64,000 nt of DNA. Origin: Botryococcus braunii (taxonomy: Eukaryota > Chlorophyta > Trebouxiophyceae). The position numbers and the translations under genes were made by a program. How positions within the stretch are numbered: position 1 is the first letter of the stretch; every line of letters starts with the position of its first letter. The stretch lies in NCBI GenBank assembly GCA_002005505.1, contig MVGU01001144.1, forward strand, positions 128,830 through 192,829, read 5' to 3'. This document shows positions 1 to 10,567 of the stretch, piece by piece. The notes under the pieces were generated by a model. That model was given only the letters and a program-made list of their open reading frames with translations, was not told the origin of the DNA and did no database searches.

Positions 1-195
1 AAGAGATGTAGATATTCCTTTCATCATATCCTCAGTCTGCAGTCGTTCCAGGTTTTTACTCCATGGATGTCCCAAACGTTGATGCCACAAATCATATTCA
101 GAACATTTGTGAGCATAACCCACACTGTGTGGTGGCTGAATTTTGCAGCACAGGCAGTGAACAAAATACAGTCCCCTTTCCTTTCTGACTTCTGA
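1..195 (-). pseudogene. Copia A: GAG-pre-integrase fragment
   Basis: Read on the minus strand this encodes the zinc-binding GAG-pre-integrase domain of a Ty1/copia polyprotein (CSEYDLWHQRLGHPWSKN, then LERLQTEDMMKGIS). It aligns closely with the same domain of B2 at 35560-35660. It runs off the left end of the window, so integrase and RT of this element lie outside. On the right it is interrupted by the miniature LTR element at 196-1249 and resumes at 1255. The segment is open here, but the element as a whole is frameshifted and interrupted, so it is a relic. Confidence 0.85.
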
Positions 196-927
196 TGTGG
201 CGCTCAGCGGAATTCGAACCAGGACTGTCGCCCGGCGTGGGATTGTGCTCTCTACCCAAAAGGAGCAACCACGTGTTCGGAGTACGGAGAGGGTAATTCT
301 CTCGGATATTTAAAGGAAAAGTGAGATATTTCAGTCTCAGGCCCCCGATGCCCGAATAGTCACGTGTCGACATCGATGGACATCCGAATGTACGTAGTGC
401 AAAAAAGGGGGTATATGCTCGGGTATAAGGCATACGATAAGAACATCAATACAATAATAATACGCCAAGGAGAATGAAAGCGGCAATAATAATAAACGTG
501 GCGGTAGAAATAATAAGAGCAGAAAATAAGAAGAGGGGGGTTGGGGTGAGATGGGCAGGTAGAGAGGGGGGGAAGAGAGGAGGGAGAGAGAGAGAGAGGG
601 AGAGAGAGAGAGGGGGGGAAGAGAGAAGAGAGAAGAGAGAGAGAGAGAGAGAGAGAAGAAGAGAGAGAGAGAAGAGAGAGAAGAGAGAGAGAAGAGAAAG
701 AGAGAGAGAAAAGAGAGAGAGAGAGAGAGAGAAAGCATTGAAGATGCCAAAAAACCGAGGTAACGCGAATCTAAATGTATGACCCTGATGATGAGGCTGC
801 ATGTGGTAAATTGGGATTGGGGGTAGAAAAAATACAAAAGATAGATTAGGAGGAGGAGAGAAGTTGTTGTTGTGTATACTGATGCATGATATTACGATCG
901 AGCCGGGGACGCATTCCGCGCGTTACA
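196..927 (-). repeat. TRIM 3' LTR, interrupted
   Basis: This is the partner of the 1106-1249 LTR. Its two halves (896-927 and 196-315) match that LTR, including a second copy of the tRNA-like GGTTCGAATTCC and GAGAGCACAAT block. Between them lies about 580 bp of unrelated DNA (316-894). Confidence 0.7.
316..894. repeat. Insertion with GA-rich microsatellite
   Basis: This DNA is absent from the sister LTR at 1106-1249, so it was gained after the TRIM inserted. Its core (about 560-735) is an imperfect purine tract of GA, GGGA and GAAGA units on the plus strand. The flanks have AATA-type runs and no recognisable coding sequence. Similar GATATT strings at both edges could be a target duplication, but this is weak. 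Long serine/leucine-rich or arginine/glutamate-rich frames here are products of the repeat. Confidence 0.6.
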
Positions 928-1105
928 TCTCCCCCCCCCCCCCCCCCTTAAGAGGAAACCCCCGCTTAGGATTTGGGCACCTCGGATTAGGTAGGCTCTG
1001 TGTCGACTCTGCGATCCACAGGAGCTCGGCTCTTCTGGCTCTACCGATTGGGAAAAGAGACGCCCCACCCGATCGGGAGGAGAGAAACCACTCGCCGATA
1101 CCAAA

Positions 1106-1249
1106 TGTGGTGCTCAGCGGAATTCGAACCCGACTGTCGCCGGCGTGGATTGTGCTCTCTACCAAAAGGAGCAATCACGTGTTCGGAGTGCTTAAGGGTA
1201 ATTCTCTCGGATTTAACCGATCGAGCCGGGACGCATTCCGCGCGTTACA
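1106..1249 (-). repeat. TRIM 5' LTR with tRNA-like segment
   Basis: This 144-bp LTR starts TGTAACGCGC and ends CACCACA. Its last part (minus strand 1172-1108) resembles a tRNA: a D-arm-like GCTCCTTTTGGTAGAGAGC, a B-box-like GGTTCGAATTCC about 34 nt after GGTAGAG (the usual A-box to B-box distance), and a final GAGCACCA like an acceptor end with CCA. No full cloverleaf can be drawn because the 5' acceptor strand does not pair, so it is a tRNA-like relic or internal Pol III promoter, not a tRNA gene. Confidence 0.6.
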
Positions 1250-1254
1250 TCTGA

Positions 1255-2109
1255 AGTGAATCTTGATGTGTTACTAGACATGCAATGATCTCTCCATGTG
1301 CATTATTTGAAAACTTATGCCATCCGTTACTGCACTTGAGACCGACAAAAGATTTTCAATAGCAGTAGGCACATACTCTACATTTTTTAGTTTACACATA
1401 TTACCCATTTCATCTACTAAACATACAGAGCCACATGCCTTGCGTTGTGCAATATGTTCACCAGTTGCTAAGCTCAGGCCTTTGGTTGTGTATACCAGTG
1501 AATGTTTTGCATGAGCCTGACATCATTACATATGTGCGTTGAAGCTACCACCCATCTTGAAAATGGATTACCCGAGTCAGAAAGAGTTACCCATGCAATA
1601 CCTCCAACCGGATTTGCTTGGTTTTTGCGTGCTGCAATAAGGGCAGCCCTTCTCTCCTTTTCTGCTAGGAGTTTTGGACACACGTTTCTGGAGTGTCCAT
1701 CTTCCAAGTAGTGCCAGCAGCCCCTGAAGTTGTCAGGAAGGTCTTCCGGCATTCCCTGTGGTCTGGATCCTGGGGCATTCCTTGGACGAGGTGGACCTCT
1801 GACTGGGTTGGCATATTGGCAGAGGGTGAGGGGGCCTTGAATTCATCAATTCCAAGCAACCTTGAACATGCCTGAATATTGAGTGTGACCTTATCCTCAT
1901 CCTGACCAAGACATGAGGTATAGAGATTTGACTTAGCATGCTCAGATTGCTTAGGCAAACCCTCCACAATCCCATTTTCAACTTCCATCAGAACATGGTG
2001 GTTATTAGCTTGCGGACTCTGGCCACCTGAACTTCCTAGCAATATGCATGATATTCTTGACCATCATCGTACGCCCATAGTCCAAGACCTTGGACATTTT
2101 CTCATTAAC
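1255..2109 (-). pseudogene. Copia A: gag C-terminus and protease region
   Basis: The minus strand encodes the end of Gag and the start of protease in two frames (about 2042-1665 and 1752-1474). The zinc knuckle reads CWHYLEDGHSRNVC, where the intact relative B2 has CWFCLEEGHIRLNC, so the second zinc-binding cysteine is now tyrosine. The protease begins RWVVASTHICN and has lost the catalytic Asp-Ser-Gly. The change of frame near 1750, the missing cysteine and the missing catalytic residues show decay. It continues gag from 2801-3250, from which a solo LTR separates it. Confidence 0.8.
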
Positions 2110-2800
2110 TGTAAAGGTTATGGCAGTGGCGTATCCTGTAAGCAGCAGACAGGTCGTAAGTTCGTGCTTCTCCAGCTACAGTCTTGACGACTGTCTGCTC
2201 TTTAGACACATGCAACTGCATGAACAAGATGGCATCCTTATGTGCCCAGTATCTTTCCAACCAGTTCCGTTACATGTTGATCTGTCAATGAGCATCTACA
2301 CACGGATAAGCTCCTGACGGCTGAAAGCAAGTACCTTCCTATACTCAATCAAGACTCCGTCCTTAGCTGTTTGGGAGACTTGATTGTACACTAAGATGGT
2401 TCACTTACAAACAAGCAATCAAACATGAACACATTACCAATACACACCCTGCGTCACCGCACCTGTAAGCAAGCAGACAGGTCGTAAGTTCGTGCCTCTC
2501 CAGCTACAGTCCTTGACGACTGTCTGCTCTTTAGACACATGCAACTGCATGAACAAGACTGGCATCCTTATGTGCCCAGTATCTTTCCAAACCAGTTGCT
2601 CGACTATGCGGTGATCGCAGCTTTAATAGTCCTTTCATACTAACGCGTAATCTAGATCAGATTGTACCTTATGTTCGAAATAGACCTCATCCGACGTGTC
2701 TCGAGGTACCTTATGTGGATAGTGGACCCGTATCCTGATAATGTACATTTGAAGATCACCTAAAGCACAGGCTTCTATAATGTATGTTCACAACTCAACA
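2110..2800 (-). repeat. Solo LTR, family C (C3)
   Basis: A 691-bp LTR of the C1/C2 family (starts TGTTGAGTTGTGAACAT, ends CCATAACCTTTACA) is flanked by TTAAC at 2105-2109 and 2801-2805. No internal region remains, so it is the product of LTR-LTR recombination. It carries the same doubled leader as the other C LTRs: an exon copy followed by a GTGCGGTGACG donor (about 2600-2460), then a second copy joined to GGATACGCCACTGCC (about 2265-2115). It is clearly diverged from C1 and C2 and is an older copy. Confidence 0.85.
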
Positions 2801-3250
2801 TTAACTCTTCATTGTGCCCACCAGTAAACTTGCGCAGTAGCCAATGACAGGCATGCTTTGCATTTGGCATGTCCAATGCCCTGTCACCCTAACGTCAGGA
2901 ATTTTTTCAGTGAGGAGACTCATAGCAAGAGAGTCTCCAGCTGTATCAGAATGCTCCTCCTCAAGAATAGCTTAATGCGTTTACTATTGGCAACATTCAG
3001 AACATCTTTCGGCCACTGAAACCATTCTCAAATCCAGGTCCAATGCCTGAACTAATTTTAAATTAGTATAGACAGGGTTTGTCTGATCTATACCATTTCT
3101 GATTGGGCAGACTGACTAGTGGTGCCAGCTGAGGGATTTGTGGGTGGATTTGATAGATCACCTGGGGTGGGGTTTGTAGCCAATGTTGCCATGCCTGGGA
3201 ATGTAGCACCTGCACTTTTGTTCTGTGCCGTCTTCTAGATCACTGGCAAT
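2801..3250 (-). pseudogene. Copia A: gag N-terminus
   Basis: Frame-shifted minus-strand sequence still resembles the first third of the B2 Gag: PSAGTTSQSAQSE in place of the B2 start, LNVANSKRIK aligning with ENVASSKKIK, and a block matching the EEHPDTPGDALAKSL region. Several stops and frame changes make it non-functional. It lies directly downstream of the leader ORF at 3264-3780, as in B1 and B2. Confidence 0.65.
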
Positions 3251-3263
3251 GGACTCAATTGTC

Positions 3264-3780
3264 TCAGCAAGTTTTTTCTTTCAAGGTTTCGTAAGGTGAT
3301 TCGTCTTGTGCGAGCCAAGGACTCAACGCTACACCCGCTCCTTTACTTAATGCAAGGAGTGTTTGCATACTCAATGAGAAGACAGTGATGCGAAAATCCA
3401 AAGGGATCTCGTATCTAGCTAATGTAGTATATTGCTCGCGAAGACTCTGTGAATAACTTTCTCTATCGATTAGTCTAGCCTCCCAAGTGTAAAGAGAGAA
3501 TTTGCGACGAGGACCTTTTGGAACTGGATACTTAGAGTTTTCAACTGATTGAATTAGCTTAGAATTACGATTGTAAAACTTAGCTTGATAGTACCCTTCT
3601 TGCTCAATACCTTCTCGGCAAAAGTCTTCAAACACAATAATTTCACGTTCAATAGCACGATTTACGTTCTCAATAGGAACTTTTCCTGACACCCAGTTAT
3701 TGCATAGATCGCAGTGGAAGTGCCCTTCGCGGAGCAGATTGAGCTCGTCGTCTGTCAGTAGAGGTGGTCGTTGCTCCATG
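3264..3780 (-). CDS. Copia A leader protein (pre-gag ORF, CxxC)
   Basis: An open frame lies between the primer-binding site and gag. The likely start is the Met of MEQRPPLLTDDELNLL, because the longer frame upstream only translates the LTR end and PBS. It contains a paired-cysteine motif (CDLCNNWVSGKVP) followed by a basic and acidic helical region. The same position in B1 and B2 encodes a related protein (CDVCEKYFVGKVP). Conservation of residues between diverged families argues that it was translated. I do not recognise a known family. A zinc-ribbon or nucleic-acid-binding role would fit but is inference. Confidence 0.6.
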
Positions 3781-3796
3781 GGCGTGGGCCCATAAC
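3781..3796 (-). promoter_or_regulatory. Copia A primer-binding site
   Basis: The minus strand reads GTTATGGGCCCACGCC directly after the LTR. It matches the complement of the initiator-tRNA anticodon stem-loop rather than a tRNA 3' end. The same site follows the C, D, E and F LTRs, which supports priming by a cut initiator tRNA half as known for Drosophila copia. Confidence 0.75.
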
Positions 3797-4458
3797 ATTG
3801 TGGATCCTGCAAGATCCAGTTTGGATTTAATATTATAAATCACAGATAATAAGACACACACATGTGTCATCCAGATAAGTGACCACTTTCAATATCAACA
3901 CCATCACACGGTGGAAGCAGTTTAACAGGTCAGACTGATCTTCTCTTGATCTGAACAATGCATACACGATGCCAAACACAGATGAGAGTGAATGTAGATC
4001 AGGCTGTGAGTCAGAGTTTTTGACAACAAGACGTTTCAAAAACACTACGGAATGACTTACACGGGCAGTATACGACACTGACCTATCTAACGATTACTGC
4101 AAGATCCAGTTTGGATTTAATATTATAAATCGCAGATAATAAGACACACACATGTGTCATCCTGTGCATATTAAACCATTAGTGTCTTGCTGGTAACTAT
4201 CACACGATCACTTCCTTGCATGCAAGCGTGCAGCATAAACTGCCTACCAGATAAGTGACCACTTTCAATATCAACACCATCACACGGTGGAAGCAGTTTA
4301 ACAGGTCTGCACATTAGCAATAACATTATTAGTTCAAGATCAACAAACAGCACTTATGGCTGCCAAAGTAACGTCAGCGACGAACATCTGCCTCACCAGA
4401 CTGATCTTCTCTTGATCTGAACAATGCATACACGATGCCAAACACAGATGAGAGTGAA

Positions 4459-4647
4459 TGTAACGATCCGAGCGAAAGGGGTCCCTTAGGGAGCCGATCG
4501 GCATCGAGCCGATAGCGCGTGATCGGAGAGCGGGGTACGATGACCTCATTACGTAATCTGGCCAGCTTGGCTGGCGGGGTGCAATCAGACGGGTCGCACC
4601 TGTGTGAGGTCATTCTCACACGAACTTGAGACAAGCAAGATACTACA
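4459..4647 (+). repeat. GY1 5' LTR
   Basis: This 189-bp LTR starts TGTAACGATCCG and ends GATACTACA. It is almost identical to 10379-10567; the visible difference is GTACGATGACC here against GTACGTTGACC there. Confidence 0.95.
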
Positions 4648-4649
4648 TT

Positions 4650-4662
4650 TGGTATCGGCGAG
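4650..4662 (+). promoter_or_regulatory. GY1 primer-binding site
   Basis: TGGTATCGGCGAG begins two bases after the LTR. It has the form of a plant-type PBS complementary to a tRNA 3' end (...TACCA) but differs from the common initiator-tRNA version after TGGTATC. The same string serves the TRIM at 1091-1105. Confidence 0.75.
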
Positions 4663-4702
4663 ATAGTTTAAAACCTCGGGTTTTAGATCTCTCGCGTATC
4701 TT

Positions 4703-6140
4703 GTGTGTGATACGGACCTGGGGTCCGTGGTCGCGAACCGGGGGTTTGCGACGATGGCTCTTCATACTCTTGTCGAGGTACCGTTGGGCCTGAGAAACAC
4801 GTTTATAGTAGTTCCTCCTGTTAGGAGGGCTGCTATAAGTCCCATTTGGGACGATACGTGGCCCAATTGGGCGAAGGAAAACCCGCGAGTTCCGGATCTC
4901 ACGAACGGGTTGAGCTACGATGATTGTCGCAATTTCACAAAGGCAAAGCTCACAGAGATTAAAGCACTCGCAGATGCTGAGATCGCTGTGCAGCAGTTGG
5001 TTCGTGAAATTGGCGAGTATTTCACGAAGCTCGAGCCGATCGAGGTTCACCTCGCGGAGCTGTCCAGGCAGCTGCACCTCCAGGTAGCTGGAGAGGGCGG
5101 TTTTAAGCCGGGTTTCGACTCGGTGGCACATTTCGCCGAATGCAGAGGCTAGCGACGGCGAAAACGGAATATGTGACGAGAGTGTGGCAGTTGTACTTCA
5201 TTGCTGCCGAGCTCGACACGGATTCTTCCGTCGGTCGTACGGAGGACCGCGTGGATATGCTCGAGGCCGAAGCAGTGCTAACTCAGCGTGTTGCCGGTAA
5301 GCACCCCACTTCTGGTCTGTCCTCTGACGTGTTGAACTCTGATTTCAATGCGAGACGAACAACGGAACCGTCACGTGGGCCCTTTCGGCGCCCACCGGCC
5401 CCGTTATTCAATGGAGAAAAGGAGGGGACGGATATCATCACATGGTTCGGTCAATTTGATGACTACTCATCTATTTTGGGCCTTCGTGATGATGAATTAG
5501 TGTCCCACGCGTCCTTTGCCTTACTGGTCGAGCCGCTAAGGATGGGCGCTCCTAAAAGGTCTCTTTCTGTTCAAGGAAAGGACGTGAAGGACTTTGCCAT
5601 TTTCAGGACCTCCCTTCTCGCACATTTCGTCGAAGTGGAAGTTGAAAATATTGTGCGTCCACGCTTGGCGCGATTGAGGCAGACTAAGTCCGTGGCAGCT
5701 TACATGCTATGTTTCGTGCTATCATGGTTGAAGCTGTCAGTATCCTATCTCGGGCCTGAAGCGTGTGCCTACTTTAGGGCGGGGTTAAACCGAACATTTT
5801 GGAGGTTTTAACAAGAGATTCACTCGTTCGGAACGAGCTTGGTAACCTTGACATTGTTGTTCAAGCTGCCAAGGAAGCTGAATCCTTCTTGCGTATGTTG
5901 CTGGGTGCAGCGAACGAGAAGGAGACTCAGGAGCTGAAGGCCTTGATCAAGGGCAAGCGCCTGGCAGACGGGGATGCTATTCCACCTCCTAAGCGCGCTG
6001 CTTTGGGAAGCCTCCGGGCTCGCATGGATCTGGTGCTGGGCCTTCGGGCACGCAGCCGGGCGCGTATGTAGTGAAGATTAAGCGCGAAGGCCGCTGCTAC
6101 AAGTTCGGGGAACTGGGCCACACGGCTAAGTTCTGCAAGA
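4703..6140 (+). pseudogene. GY1 gag (frameshifted)
   Basis: Three overlapping frames (4703-5152, 5140-5811, 5799-6071, then about 6070-6140) together encode a Gag: a helical N-terminal part, a capsid-like part (PLFNGEKEGTDIITWFGQFD, then LARLRQTKSVAAYM) and a knuckle CYKFGELGHTAKFC at 6095-6136. The second knuckle cysteine is Phe. The frame changes look like single-base indels. Because the LTRs are nearly identical, these may be assembly errors or recent decay. Confidence 0.8.
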
Positions 6141-6207
6141 AGCCTGATCCCACGACAAGGGCAAGGGCAAGGGACCTGCTTCCTGAAGGTATGGGCCTTC
6201 AGACCAA

Positions 6208-6393
6208 GTGGGGGCTGATGTAAGTCCAATGCAGATTATAGCTAATGCTTTCCACCCAGATGTTGAGGTGCAAAAGCTGACTATGATTTTTGATGGCCAG
6301 GTGCAAGGCGTGCACTGCCAGGTATTGGCTGACTCTGGAGCTAGCTGCAACATCATCAGCGAGCGCTCGCGGATAGACTTGGTCTACAAATAG
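6208..6393 (+). pseudogene. GY1 protease fragment
   Basis: The frame contains the retroviral-type aspartic protease core VLADSGASCNIIS with the catalytic Asp-Ser-Gly at about 6331-6339, after a beta-strand-like segment (IFDGQVQGVHCQ). It stops early at 6393. Related sequence continues out of frame to about 6620 (LLGQQWL-like in another frame). It lies in the usual place between gag and RT. Confidence 0.8.
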
Positions 6394-6904
6394 AGTCACC
6401 ACCGGAGAAGGCAGTGTTGCAAATGGCCAATGGCATGGAAGTTGATCATCTTGGGCATGTTACAATCTCCGTGACGATCCAGGGTTACCGTTTTGCTGCT
6501 GTAACTTGTACAGTGTGCATGTTCACTCCTGTGAGTGGGATGTGTTGTTAGGGCAGCAATGGTTGACCAGAGCTCGTGCTAGTGTGAACTTCGATGACAA
6601 ATGTGTCACTGGGTAACTAGGAAGGGTAAGCCCTTTCGGTTACGATGTAAGGACAACATCGCCATGACTGACTCTGATTGTACAGATGTAAAGAAGTTAG
6701 TCATAACGATGGTACAGGCCAAGCGTCTTGCCGCGCGGGGTGTAAAACGTTCTTATCATCTGTAACGCAATTGCTGTGTTCTGAAGCATCGCTTGTGGAA
6801 GTACCTGTGAGTGTGCACTCTTTGCTACAAGAGTTTGCAGATGTCTTCCTGAAGACGTGCCAGGGCTGCCCCCTGACCGTCCTGGGATTTCTCACACAAT
6901 CCTC

Positions 6905-8160
6905 TGATTGATCCACACGTGAAGCCTCCATCACGACCCTTCTACCCACTGTCTCGTTCGGAGGTGATGGAAGCTGAGAGGCAGGTGAAGCTGCTCCTGG
7001 AGAAGAAGTTCATAGAACTTCGACTTCTCCTTACGGTGCACCGATCCTGTTTGTCCAGAAGAAGGACGGGGGTTTGCGGATGGTCATAGATTATCGGCCC
7101 TGAACAAACTCACCGTCAAGAACAAGTACCCAATGCCACGCATTGATGATGCACTTGATCAGCTTCAAGGTGCGACCTTGTTCACAAGTCTGGACTTGAC
7201 ATCAGGATACCATCAGATCCGGATATCCGACGAGGATGTGCCTAAGACTGCCTTTCGCACACCCGACGGATTGTTTCACTGGCGTGTCTTGGCGTTCGGA
7301 TTGACGAACGCTCCGGCAACTTTTCAGACGGCAATGAATACGATATTCCGGCCGTATCTGCATAAGTTTGTCTTGGTGTACTTTGATGACATCCTCATCT
7401 ACAGTAAGACACCAGAGGAGCATTGCCAGCATTTGCGGCAGGTGTTGGAGCTTCTTCGAGAGCATCAGCTCTATGCAAACATGAAGAAGTGCTCCTTCGC
7501 TAAGTCTGAAGTGGCTTACTTGGGCCATATTGTCTCTTCTGAGGGCGTGAAGGTTGACCCACGCAAGACTGCTGCAGTCTACAATTGGCCTAAGCCCACG
7601 TGCTTAACGGAGTTGCGATCCTTTCTTGGATTGGCAACATACTTCCGTAAGTTCATTAAGGACTTTGCAAGGCTGGCCATGCCCCTGCATGGCATGACTC
7701 GCAAGGGTGTCCTTTGGGACTGGAAAGAGCTCGTGTCAGCAAGCCTTTGATGCTATTAAGCAGGCTTTGACTCAAGCTCCGTGCTTAGCTTTCCCGGATT
7801 TCACTAAGCCGTTTGAGGTGCATACGGATGCCTCCTTGGCAGGTCTAGGGGCCGTCTTATATCAAGAGGGCCGCCCCATTGCCTTTGAGAGTCGTCGCCT
7901 CACACCGGCAGAAATCAATTATCCTACTGGGGAGCAAGAGCTGTTAGCAGTGGTTCACGCTTTAACGGTGTGGCGCTGTTATCTTGAAGGTGGGCCGGAG
8001 TTCCGCGTGGTCACTGACCACAAGGCTATTACCTACCTTGACACTGTGGCACAGTTGAGCTGCCGCCAGACACGTTGGGCAGAGTTTCTCTCCCGGTTCC
8101 ATTTCAAATGGGAACATATGGCGGGTGCCTCAAATGTAGTTGCCGATGCGCTGAGCCGCA
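6905..8160 (+). pseudogene. GY1 reverse transcriptase and RNase H
   Basis: The RT N-terminus is spread over frames at 6905-7130 (PLIDPHVKPPSRPFYPLSRS, then [20 protein letters not shown]). The palm continues in 7133-7750 with SLDLTSGYHQIRI, the catalytic YFDD at about 7379-7390, and LGHIVSSEGV. RNase H is in 7707-8160 (HTDASLAGLGAVLYQ, VVTDHKAITYL, NVVADALSR). The finger, palm, connection and RNase H blocks are all present. Frame changes near 7050-7130 and 7735 break the polyprotein. Confidence 0.9.
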
Positions 8161-8370
8161 CGCCGATGGGATATACACCTCCAAACTCATTGGTGAACGT
8201 TGTCGTGGTTTCCACTCGTTCATACGTTTCGGAGGGTCCCCTTGTCTTCCAACTCACTCCCTTCGGGAAGTCATTTGCGCCGTTACCCGGGCACAGGGTA
8301 CTCCCTTGGCTGCAGAGGCTCGTGGTATGGGACACGAGTCTAGGCCTCCTTCAGGTGGGGGAGAGGGCAT

Positions 8371-9575
8371 GACGTGGAAGGACAAGTTTGTGCGTGGTTA
8401 TCAGGAAGACCTTTGGTTCAAGGAACCTAGCAATGTGGCGCCTCTGGTCGCACATGACGGCTTCCTGTTACACGAAGGAAAGATTGTTGTGCCGCATGCA
8501 TTTGGGCTTAGATCCCACCTTATGGAAGAAATGCATGATAGCCCGTATGCCGGACACCAAGGTGTGAACAAATCCCTGAAGTTGGTTGCCCGCCATTATT
8601 GGTGGCCGACGATGACACAGGATGTCACGCAGTATGTGACCCACTGTCACCTCTGCCAGAAGAACAAGGCCAGACATGCAAAGCCTTCGGGGCTGTTGCA
8701 TCCCCTTGAGCTTCCGCATAAACCGTGGGACACGGTGACCATGGACTTCATCACCCAGTTGCCTCGCACCAGGGAAGGGCATGATGCCATACTGGTTGTG
8801 GTGGACAAGCTGTCGAAGATGGTTCACTTGGTGGCTACGCAGACCACTGGTGAGCAGAGAGCGAAGCTGTTTGTGGATCATATCTGGAAGCTCCACGGAG
8901 TGCCTAGAAAAGTGGTGTCTGACAGGGATCCCCTGTTCACGAGCCACTTCACTCGAGCCTTGTGTCGGATGCTTGGGACCAAGCAGGCCATGTCAACGGC
9001 GTATCATCCTCAGACGGATGGGCAGACAGAACGTGTGAACCGTGTCCTTGAAGACATGCTTCGCATGTATGTGTCTAAGTCGCAGACTGACTGGGACGAG
9101 AAGCTGTCGTGTGCTGAGTTTGCTATCAATAATGCAGAGCACTCTGGCACGGGCTTCACGCCGTTCATGTTGAACTATGGTCATCACCCGTACCTACCAG
9201 TATCGGTGTTGCCAGAGTTCAGGGTCCCGGCTGCCTCGAGCTTTGTCCAACGCATTCAGCGTTTAGTGGCAGAAGCTCGGCGCACACATCGCATTGCGAC
9301 GGAACGCCAGGCACGTTACGCTAACACGAAGCGTAAGGATGTCACGTTCGCTCCAGGAGATTGGGTCCTGTTGTCGGCTAAGAACCTAAGGTTCAAAGAG
9401 GGCACACCGAAGCTGTTGCCTCGGTGGGTCGGGCCGTTCCAAATTGCCAAGTCTGTTGGAGGCAACGCCTATGAGTTGATCCTCCCGGCACGCTGGAGGA
9501 TACATGACGTGTTCCATGTGTCACGGCTGGAACGATACCGCCGGATGGCAGTGTCCAACCACCACCACCTGCTGA
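8371..9575 (+). pseudogene. GY1 integrase
   Basis: One long frame encodes integrase: the H2C2 zinc domain (HDSPYAGHQGVN ... THCHLC), the catalytic D-D-E core (MDFITQLPRT, VVSDRDPLFTSHF, HPQTDGQTERVNRVLEDML) and a C-terminal GPF/Y-like module (RWVGPFQIAKSVGGNAYEL, then VFHVSRLERY). This is the normal chromovirus layout, directly followed by a chromodomain in the next frame, so a single indel near 9560-9580 separates the two. Confidence 0.9.
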
Positions 9576-9576
9576 G

Positions 9577-9765
9577 GTGCTGGAGGGGGAGGACGAGTAC
9601 GAGGTGGAGAAAATTCTTCACCACCGGAAGGCTCGCCGCTCGTATGAGTTCCTGGTTCGGTGGGTGGGATACTCCCCTGAACATGACACGTGGGAATCAG
9701 AGGCGAACTTGCGGAATGCCCCTGGGGCGTTGAAGGAGTATTGGGCACGGGTCAAGACGGGCTAG
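9577..9765 (+). pseudogene. GY1 chromodomain
   Basis: The sequence EYEVEKILHHRKARRSYEFL, then VRWVGYSPEHDTWESEANL and KEYW, is a classic chromodomain: aromatic cage positions Y, W and W plus a C-terminal helix. Chromoviruses use this module at the integrase C-terminus to target insertion to chromatin with particular histone marks (known for the family). It is offset by one frame from the integrase, so fusion here needs an indel correction or a frameshift. Confidence 0.9.
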
Positions 9766-10378
9766 GACCCAGGAGACACACAAATGGCCTTGAGTCGGGC
9801 TGTTGTCACTTCGGGGGTCGTGGCATTCGATCCACATGTCCAGTCGACGGGACATCCCTCGTTAGCGGCGAAGTGGTTGCGTTGTTCAACATGTCGTCCT
9901 ACTCAATAGCTCCTCCCTGTCCCTGGCTATGCCATGTGGAAGGGCCCTATTCCGTTCACTGCGGACTTAGTAGCACCTCAGATAGTCTCAAGGGCATGGT
10001 GCACCCCGGGTCCTGGACTCGGTGTCTGAGAGTCTCTGCTGATGGTGGGTTGTGACTCTAGAGTAACCATGTACTCTAAGCGCTATGGTGATGGTCAGTG
10101 AAGCCCCCAATAGCTTGAATAGCCAGATGGATTTCTGGTGACGGAGGTTGTACTTCCGAGAGTGCTCCGCGGGTAGTCCAAATGAGCATGGGTGTGGATT
10201 GTCGATGCTAGTCTGACGAGACTAGGGCAGGGGCTGGGCAAGAGGTATGGGACTCTTGACTGTAGGGCTCCCTGCGAAGGTGGCTGGTCGGGCCGTGTTA
10301 CACGCTTGACTGTAGTGCTTCCTGTGTGGGAGTGCATCCCCCTCAATCCGAGACGGCTTGAGCCTAGGTGGGATAGGG
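9766..10378 (+). other. GY1 3' untranslated region and polypurine tract
   Basis: No gene is seen in these 613 bases. They end with AGGTGGGATAGGG (10366-10378) directly before the 3' LTR, the expected plus-strand primer tract. Short frames here show no retroelement motifs. Confidence 0.7.
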
Positions 10379-10567
10379 TGTAACGATCCGAGCGAAAGGG
10401 GTCCCTTAGGGAGCCGATCGGCATCGAGCCGATAGCGCGTGATCGGAGAGCGGGGTACGTTGACCTCATTACGTAATCTGGCCAGCTTGGCTGGCGGGGT
10501 GCAATCAGACGGGTCGCACCTGTGTGAGGTCATTCTCACACGAACTTGAGACAAGCAAGATACTACA
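10379..10567 (+). repeat. GY1 3' LTR
   Basis: This 189-bp copy of the LTR at 4459-4647 is followed by the TSD GTGAA and then the continuation of Copia A exon 1 (10573 onward). Confidence 0.95.

Larger units (their letters stand above)
196..1249 (-). mobile_element. Miniature LTR retrotransposon (TRIM-like)
   Basis: The element is bounded by TG...CA and flanked by 5-bp duplications TCTGA (191-195 and 1250-1254). Removing it restores the Copia A reading frame around LTHQDSLQ/SEVRKERGLYF. On the minus strand it reads 5' LTR (1106-1249), a PBS-like TTTGGTATCGGCGAG (1105-1091), about 160 bp of internal DNA, a G-run ending AGA as polypurine tract (about 947-928), and 3' LTR (927-196). It has no coding capacity. 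The PBS is identical to that of chromovirus GY1, which suggests GY1-like machinery could mobilise it; that is inference. The 3' LTR is itself interrupted (316-894). Confidence 0.8.
4459..10567 (+). mobile_element. Ty3/gypsy chromovirus GY1, complete
   Basis: A full-length LTR retrotransposon of about 6.1 kb with 189-bp LTRs, flanked by GTGAA on both sides (4454-4458 and 10568-10572). Its target is exon 1 of the Copia A leader. The uninterrupted duplicate of that target survives at about 3973-4057, giving an empty-site control inside the window. Order: LTR, PBS, gag, protease, RT, RNase H, integrase, chromodomain, about 600 bp untranslated, polypurine tract, LTR. The two LTRs appear to differ at a single base, so insertion was recent, although the reading frame is broken in several places. 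Confidence 0.95.

Noticed and set aside
1106..1175. A true tRNA gene at the B-box-like sequence
   Set aside because: The D-arm and T-loop resemble a tRNA, but the acceptor strands do not pair, and the segment is the end of an LTR with TG...CA and a TSD.
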